Assembly (NCBI GenBank): GCA_039725955.1
Contig: CP091034.1
Coordinates: 372,001-436,000 of the forward strand
Direction of reading: 5' to 3'
Source of the DNA: Sinorhizobium sp. B11
GTDB lineage: Bacteria > Pseudomonadota > Alphaproteobacteria > Rhizobiales > Rhizobiaceae
DNA: 64,000 bases
The notes below the pieces were generated by a model. That model worked only from the letters and a program-made list of their open reading frames with translations, did not search any database and was not told the DNA's origin. Position numbers and translations under genes: made by a program. Below are positions 60,887 to 64,000 of this stretch, piece by piece. Within the stretch, counting starts at the first letter, position 1. Every line of letters begins with the position of its first letter.

Positions 60887-61902
60887 TCAGCAACCTTGAT
60901 GACGGCCTTGATGAGGCCGCTCTTCTCATGCGCCCAGCGGGCAAGATCACGCGGCGCGTCGGCAAGCGTCGTGCGATGCGTGATCAGCTTGTCGACCGGA
61001 ACGAGGCCCTTGGCGATCGAATCCGCGACATGTTCGAAGTCGGCGCGCGTTGCATTGCGGCTGCCGATGACCATCATCTCCCGCTTGTGAAACTCCGGGT
61101 CGGAGAAGCGGATATCGTCTTTCACGACACTGACGAGCACCAGCGCGCCGCCATGGGCGACAAAGCTGAAAGCCTTCTCTATCGACGGCCCGAAGCCTGT
61201 CGCGTCGAAGACGACATCAAAACCATCGCCGTCCGTCCTGGCTTTCACGGCATCTGTGGTCCCATCATTGGCGACGATGCCTGACGTGAAGCCGAAGCGC
61301 TCGGAGGCCATCTGCAGCCGTTCCGCACTCGTATCGAGCAATGTCACATCATGACCGGCAATACGCGAGAAGATTGCCGCACCAAGGCCGATCGGGCCTG
61401 CGCCGATAACGAGCGAGCGGGAACCTGCAGCCGCCATGGAGCGGCGTACAGCATGCGCCCCGATCGCCAGGAATTCGACGGTCGCGGCAGCCTCCAGGCT
61501 GAGGCCCTTGGCGGCATAGAGATTGCCCGCAGGCACCACGATCTCCTCGCAGAAGGCGCCGTCGGTATGAACTCCGAGAACCTTGATATTGGTGCAGCAG
61601 TTCGGCTTGCCCTGCCGGCAGGCGACACAGCTACCGCAGGAAAGGTAAGGATTGACGATCACAGGTGTGCCCGTCGCCATAGCCACGCCGTCGCCTGCTT
61701 CCAGCACGGTCGCCGAGATCTCGTGTCCCATCACGCGCGGATATTCGAGGAACGGGTGCTTGCCTTCGAAGATGTGGTAATCCGTGCCGCAAATGCCGAC
61801 ATGGCTGACGGCGAGCCGCACCCAGCCGGGTGCCGGTTTTTCGGGGGAGGGGCGCTCGACGAGATCGAGGACGCCGGGTTCGCGGCAAAGGACTGCTCTC
61901 AT
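60883..61902 (-). CDS. zinc-binding alcohol/polyol dehydrogenase
   Basis: A 339-residue medium-chain dehydrogenase. Catalytic zinc ligands are in GICGTDYHIF (Cys37 region) and GHEISATV; the structural zinc Cys cluster is in NPYLSCGSCVACRQGKPNCC. The nucleotide fold is VIGAGPIGLGAAIF near 170. It resembles L-idonate/L-gulonate/galactonate dehydrogenases. The adjacent sugar ABC genes on the same strand suggest it acts on the imported sugar or its acid. The substrate is not determined. Confidence 0.88.
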   Translation of the reverse strand: MRAVLCREPGVLDLVERPSPEKPAPGWVRLAVSHVGICGTDYHIFEGKHPFLEYPRVMGHEISATVLEAGDGVAMATGTPVIVNPYLSCGSCVACRQGKPNCCTNIKVLGVHTDGAFCEEIVVPAGNLYAAKGLSLEAAATVEFLAIGAHAVRRSMAAAGSRSLVIGAGPIGLGAAIFSRIAGHDVTLLDTSAERLQMASERFGFTSGIVANDGTTDAVKARTDGDGFDVVFDATGFGPSIEKAFSFVAHGGALVLVSVVKDDIRFSDPEFHKREMMVIGSRNATRADFEHVADSIAKGLVPVDKLITHRTTLADAPRDLARWAHEKSGLIKAVIKVAD

Positions 61903-61928
61903 GACGGTTCTCGCATTGCTGAAATGAA

Positions 61929-61955
61929 GAAAGCCGGCCCGCGGGCCGGCTTTGT
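61929..61955 (-). terminator. terminator between the sugar permease and dehydrogenase genes
   Basis: The perfect arms AAAGCCGGCCC and GGGCCGGCTTT have only a GC loop. Short T-runs flank the stem in both directions, so it can serve the minus-strand permease gene. The dehydrogenase may be transcribed separately. Confidence 0.75.
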
Positions 61956-61967
61956 TTTGTATTTCGC

Positions 61968-62942
61968 TCAGCCCGCCCGGCGCCGGCGAAGCTGATCGAA
62001 GTAGACGATGACGATGATCAGCAGGCCGGTGATGATGCGCTGCCAGAACGAGTTGACGTTCAGAAGGTTTGCGCCGTTGTTGATTGTCGCCAGAATGAAC
62101 GCGCCGATCAGCGGGCCATGCACGGAGCCGACAGCTCCGAAGAGAGACGTGCCGCCGATGACCGAAGAGGCGATCGCCTGCAGTTCCCAGCCGTCGGCCT
62201 GTGTCGCGTTGCCGATTGCGATACGCGAGGCGAGCAGCACGCCGACGAAAGCCGCAAAGGAAGCCGAAAGGATATAGGCGAGGTAGATCATCCCCTTGAC
62301 GTTGACGCCGGAAAGGCGCGCCGCTTCGGCATTAGAGCCGACGGCGAAGAGGTAGCGGCCCCAGCGGCTCAGATGCAGGAAGACGAAGGAGGGGATCGCC
62401 ACCAGGATGACCATCCAGAACAGGCTTGGAACGCCAAGGAAATCGGCGCGGGCGAAATTGCTGAAGCCCTCGTCGGTGATGCTGATCGTCGAGCCGTTGG
62501 TGATCAAGAGGCCGATGCCGCGCAGCGACGTCAGCGTCGCAAGCGTGATGATGAAGGGCGGCAGGCCCATATGCACGATGCCGAAGCCATGGAAGGAGCC
62601 GATCGCGACACCGATAGCCAGCGTCAGCAGGATTGCCGCCCAGAGCGGCACACCCGCCTGTAAGAGCCAGGCGATGATGACGGTGCAGAAGCCGACGATT
62701 GCGCCGACAGAAAGGTCGATGCCGGCGGTGATGATGACGAAGGTCTGGCCGAGCGCCAGGATCGCCGTCATCGCACCTTGGCGCAGCAGGTTGGAAATGT
62801 TGAGCGGCGTCCAGAAGCTCTCGGTGACGAAGCCGAGCACGACCCAGAGGAAGATCAGCAGCCCGATCAGCGTCAGGCCGAACAGGATGTTCATCTTCCG
62901 GCGCGGCGGCGGCGCGACGATTTCGGTGGGGGTGACAGTCAT
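61968..62942 (-). CDS. ribose-type sugar ABC transporter permease
   Basis: A 324-residue permease of the RbsC/AraH family with about nine helices. The family motif ALGQTFVIITAGIDLSVGAIVGF is near residue 62, and the EAA-like loop with SNAEAARLSGVNVKG near 205. It follows the ATPase gene on the same strand after 27 bases. The sugar is unknown. Confidence 0.93.
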   Translation of the reverse strand: MTVTPTEIVAPPPRRKMNILFGLTLIGLLIFLWVVLGFVTESFWTPLNISNLLRQGAMTAILALGQTFVIITAGIDLSVGAIVGFCTVIIAWLLQAGVPLWAAILLTLAIGVAIGSFHGFGIVHMGLPPFIITLATLTSLRGIGLLITNGSTISITDEGFSNFARADFLGVPSLFWMVILVAIPSFVFLHLSRWGRYLFAVGSNAEAARLSGVNVKGMIYLAYILSASFAAFVGVLLASRIAIGNATQADGWELQAIASSVIGGTSLFGAVGSVHGPLIGAFILATINNGANLLNVNSFWQRIITGLLIIVIVYFDQLRRRRAG

Positions 62943-62969
62943 GAATTTTCTCCCTCTTATTCTTTTGGC

Positions 62970-64000
62970 TCAGACGCCGATCGCTTCGCTGAGCACTTCT
63001 TCATGCGTCGCCGCGTGGAAATCATGGCTTGCAACGAGCTTGCCGCTGCGGAAGACGTGCAGCCGGTCGGCCAGTTCGTAGACCTCGGGCAGGTAGGAGG
63101 AGATCAGGATGATGCCTGCCCCCTCCTTCAGCAGCTTGGCGAAGAGCCGGTAGATTTCCGCCTTGGTGCCGACGTCGACGCCGACGGTCGGCTCGTCGAA
63201 AATGAAAAGCCGGGCGCCGTGGCTCAGCCACTTGCCGATGACGATCTTCTGCTGGTTGCCGCCCGACATGCTGGACGCCGGAACGCGCCGGCTCGGCGTC
63301 TTGATGCTGAGATCGCGGATCTGCTTGTCGGCATTCGTCGATTCGCGTGCGTGATTGATAACCGGGCCGTTGCTGAGGCGTCCGAACACCGGCAGGTTGA
63401 TATTGAGGCCGATCGGCAGGTTGAGGCAAAGCCCCTGGTCGCGCCGGCTTTCGGGCGCCAGCGCAATACCGAGCTCCATCGCGGTGCGTTCGTTCTTGAT
63501 GTCGACGCGCTTGCCCATCCAGTGGATTTCGCCCGCACTTGTCGGTTGGCGACCATAAAGCCCGAGCGCGAATTCGCTGCGCCCGGCGCCGATCAGGCCG
63601 TAGAGCCCGACGATCTGTCCTGCCTTGACGGAGAGCGTCACGTCCTCGAAGCCCGGGCCTGTAAGTCCCCTGACGTCGAGGATCGTCTCGCCGGTCGGAA
63701 TGTCTTCCTTGTGGTAGATCTGCTCGATTGAACGGTTGATCATCAGCGCGATCAGCTCGGCCTCGTTGGTCTCGCCGATCAGGCGCGTACCGACATGCGT
63801 GCCGTCGCGAAGCACCGAGACACGGTCGGCGAGCTCGAAAACCTCTTCCATGCGGTGGCTGATATAAACGATGGTGACGCCTTCACTCTGCAGGCGGCGG
63901 ATCAGCTTGAAGAGCTGTGCGGATTCCTGGCGGGTGAGGTAGGCGGTCGGCTCATCGAAGATCAGGAACTGCGTGCCGCGCATGGCCGCCCGCGCGGTGG
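62970..64000 (-). CDS. ribose-type sugar ABC transporter ATPase, 5' part outside window
   Basis: The C-terminal part of a two-domain RbsA-type ATPase. The frame is open to the right edge and includes ARAAM before the apparent start at 63983, so this is an internal Met. The first-domain Walker B QFLIFDEPTAYL is at the edge. The second domain has an atypical P-loop, LYGLIGAGRSEF, as RbsA proteins do, then MSGGNQQKIVIGKWL and a Walker B FIFDEPTVGVDVG. Downstream is the permease; the sugar-binding protein gene would be beyond the window. Confidence 0.93.
   Translation of the reverse strand, partial: TARAAMRGTQFLIFDEPTAYLTRQESAQLFKLIRRLQSEGVTIVYISHRMEEVFELADRVSVLRDGTHVGTRLIGETNEAELIALMINRSIEQIYHKEDIPTGETILDVRGLTGPGFEDVTLSVKAGQIVGLYGLIGAGRSEFALGLYGRQPTSAGEIHWMGKRVDIKNERTAMELGIALAPESRRDQGLCLNLPIGLNINLPVFGRLSNGPVINHARESTNADKQIRDLSIKTPSRRVPASSMSGGNQQKIVIGKWLSHGARLFIFDEPTVGVDVGTKAEIYRLFAKLLKEGAGIILISSYLPEVYELADRLHVFRSGKLVASHDFHAATHEEVLSEAIGV

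Noticed and set aside
1..64000. CRISPR array, insertion sequences or known defence systems
   Set aside because: No regularly spaced repeats, transposase signatures or defence-family domains were found on reading both strands.

Overview
This 64 kb window looks like chromosomal DNA of a fast-growing Rhizobiaceae member (Rhizobium etli/leguminosarum type). The clues are a high-GC coding style, the conserved alphaproteobacterial housekeeping block truA / dapE-dapD / argB / engB-yidC-rnpA-rpmH, a fructose ABC system of the rhizobial frc type, pmtA-like and frk genes, and rhizobial intergenic palindromes. The identification rests on recognised protein families and gene order; no database search was possible.

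Layout. 0-17.5 kb: lysine and arginine synthesis (dapE, dapD, argB), the truA 3' end, a LOG-type Rossmann protein, an EF-hand protein, a pyrimidine 5'-nucleotidase and the ribosome/membrane block engB-yidC-rnpA-rpmH. Interspersed accessory genes are a B12-type radical SAM enzyme, ada plus a PEP-mutase-like gene, a LysR/SDR pair, and an ECF sigma / anti-sigma / fasciclin set. 17.9-21.6 kb: a chemoreceptor and a membrane histidine kinase. 21.7-29.4 kb: a tRNA-Arg followed by a patchy accessory stretch with three small exported proteins, an SDR, a PmtA-like methyltransferase with a TetR, two gene remnants, an aldo/keto reductase, a three-hairpin anti-Shine-Dalgarno small RNA and a DUF900-type lipoprotein hydrolase. 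29.5-37.5 kb: a D-amino-acid dehydrogenase / proline-racemase-like pair, then frcR with a mutarotase divergent from frcBCAK. 37.5-51.6 kb: pyrC, a diguanylate cyclase, a VOC protein, a TetR-controlled NmrA/DUF1772 pair, pyrE, frk, an ArsR/desaturase pair, an alpha/beta hydrolase, a small orphan protein, pgi, fadD and a PRC-barrel protein. 51.6-64 kb: beta-mannosidase, a VOC protein, the osmF/yehYXW-type osmolyte ABC operon with a divergent double-HTH LysR-like regulator, cutC, a zinc alcohol dehydrogenase and a ribose-type ABC transporter cut by the window edge.

How it fits together. FrcBCA would import fructose, while FrcK, frk (fructokinase) and pgi would feed hexose phosphates into central metabolism. 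Beta-mannosidase and the terminal sugar ABC genes widen carbohydrate use. The osmF-type operon handles osmolytes. fadD carries two separate palindromic operator candidates, suggesting combined fatty-acid and branched-chain control.

The most striking non-coding signal is at 27.87-27.99 kb: three consecutive hairpins, each presenting CCTCCTCCC in its loop and the last acting as terminator. This is the hallmark of the Cuckoo/CcsR (suhB/alpha-r14-type) RNAs. Other points to follow are the double-HTH regulator, the proline-racemase homologue with substituted catalytic residues, and the ArsR/desaturase module bounded by a repeated C-terminal tail. No CRISPR array, insertion sequence, prophage or clear defence system was seen.
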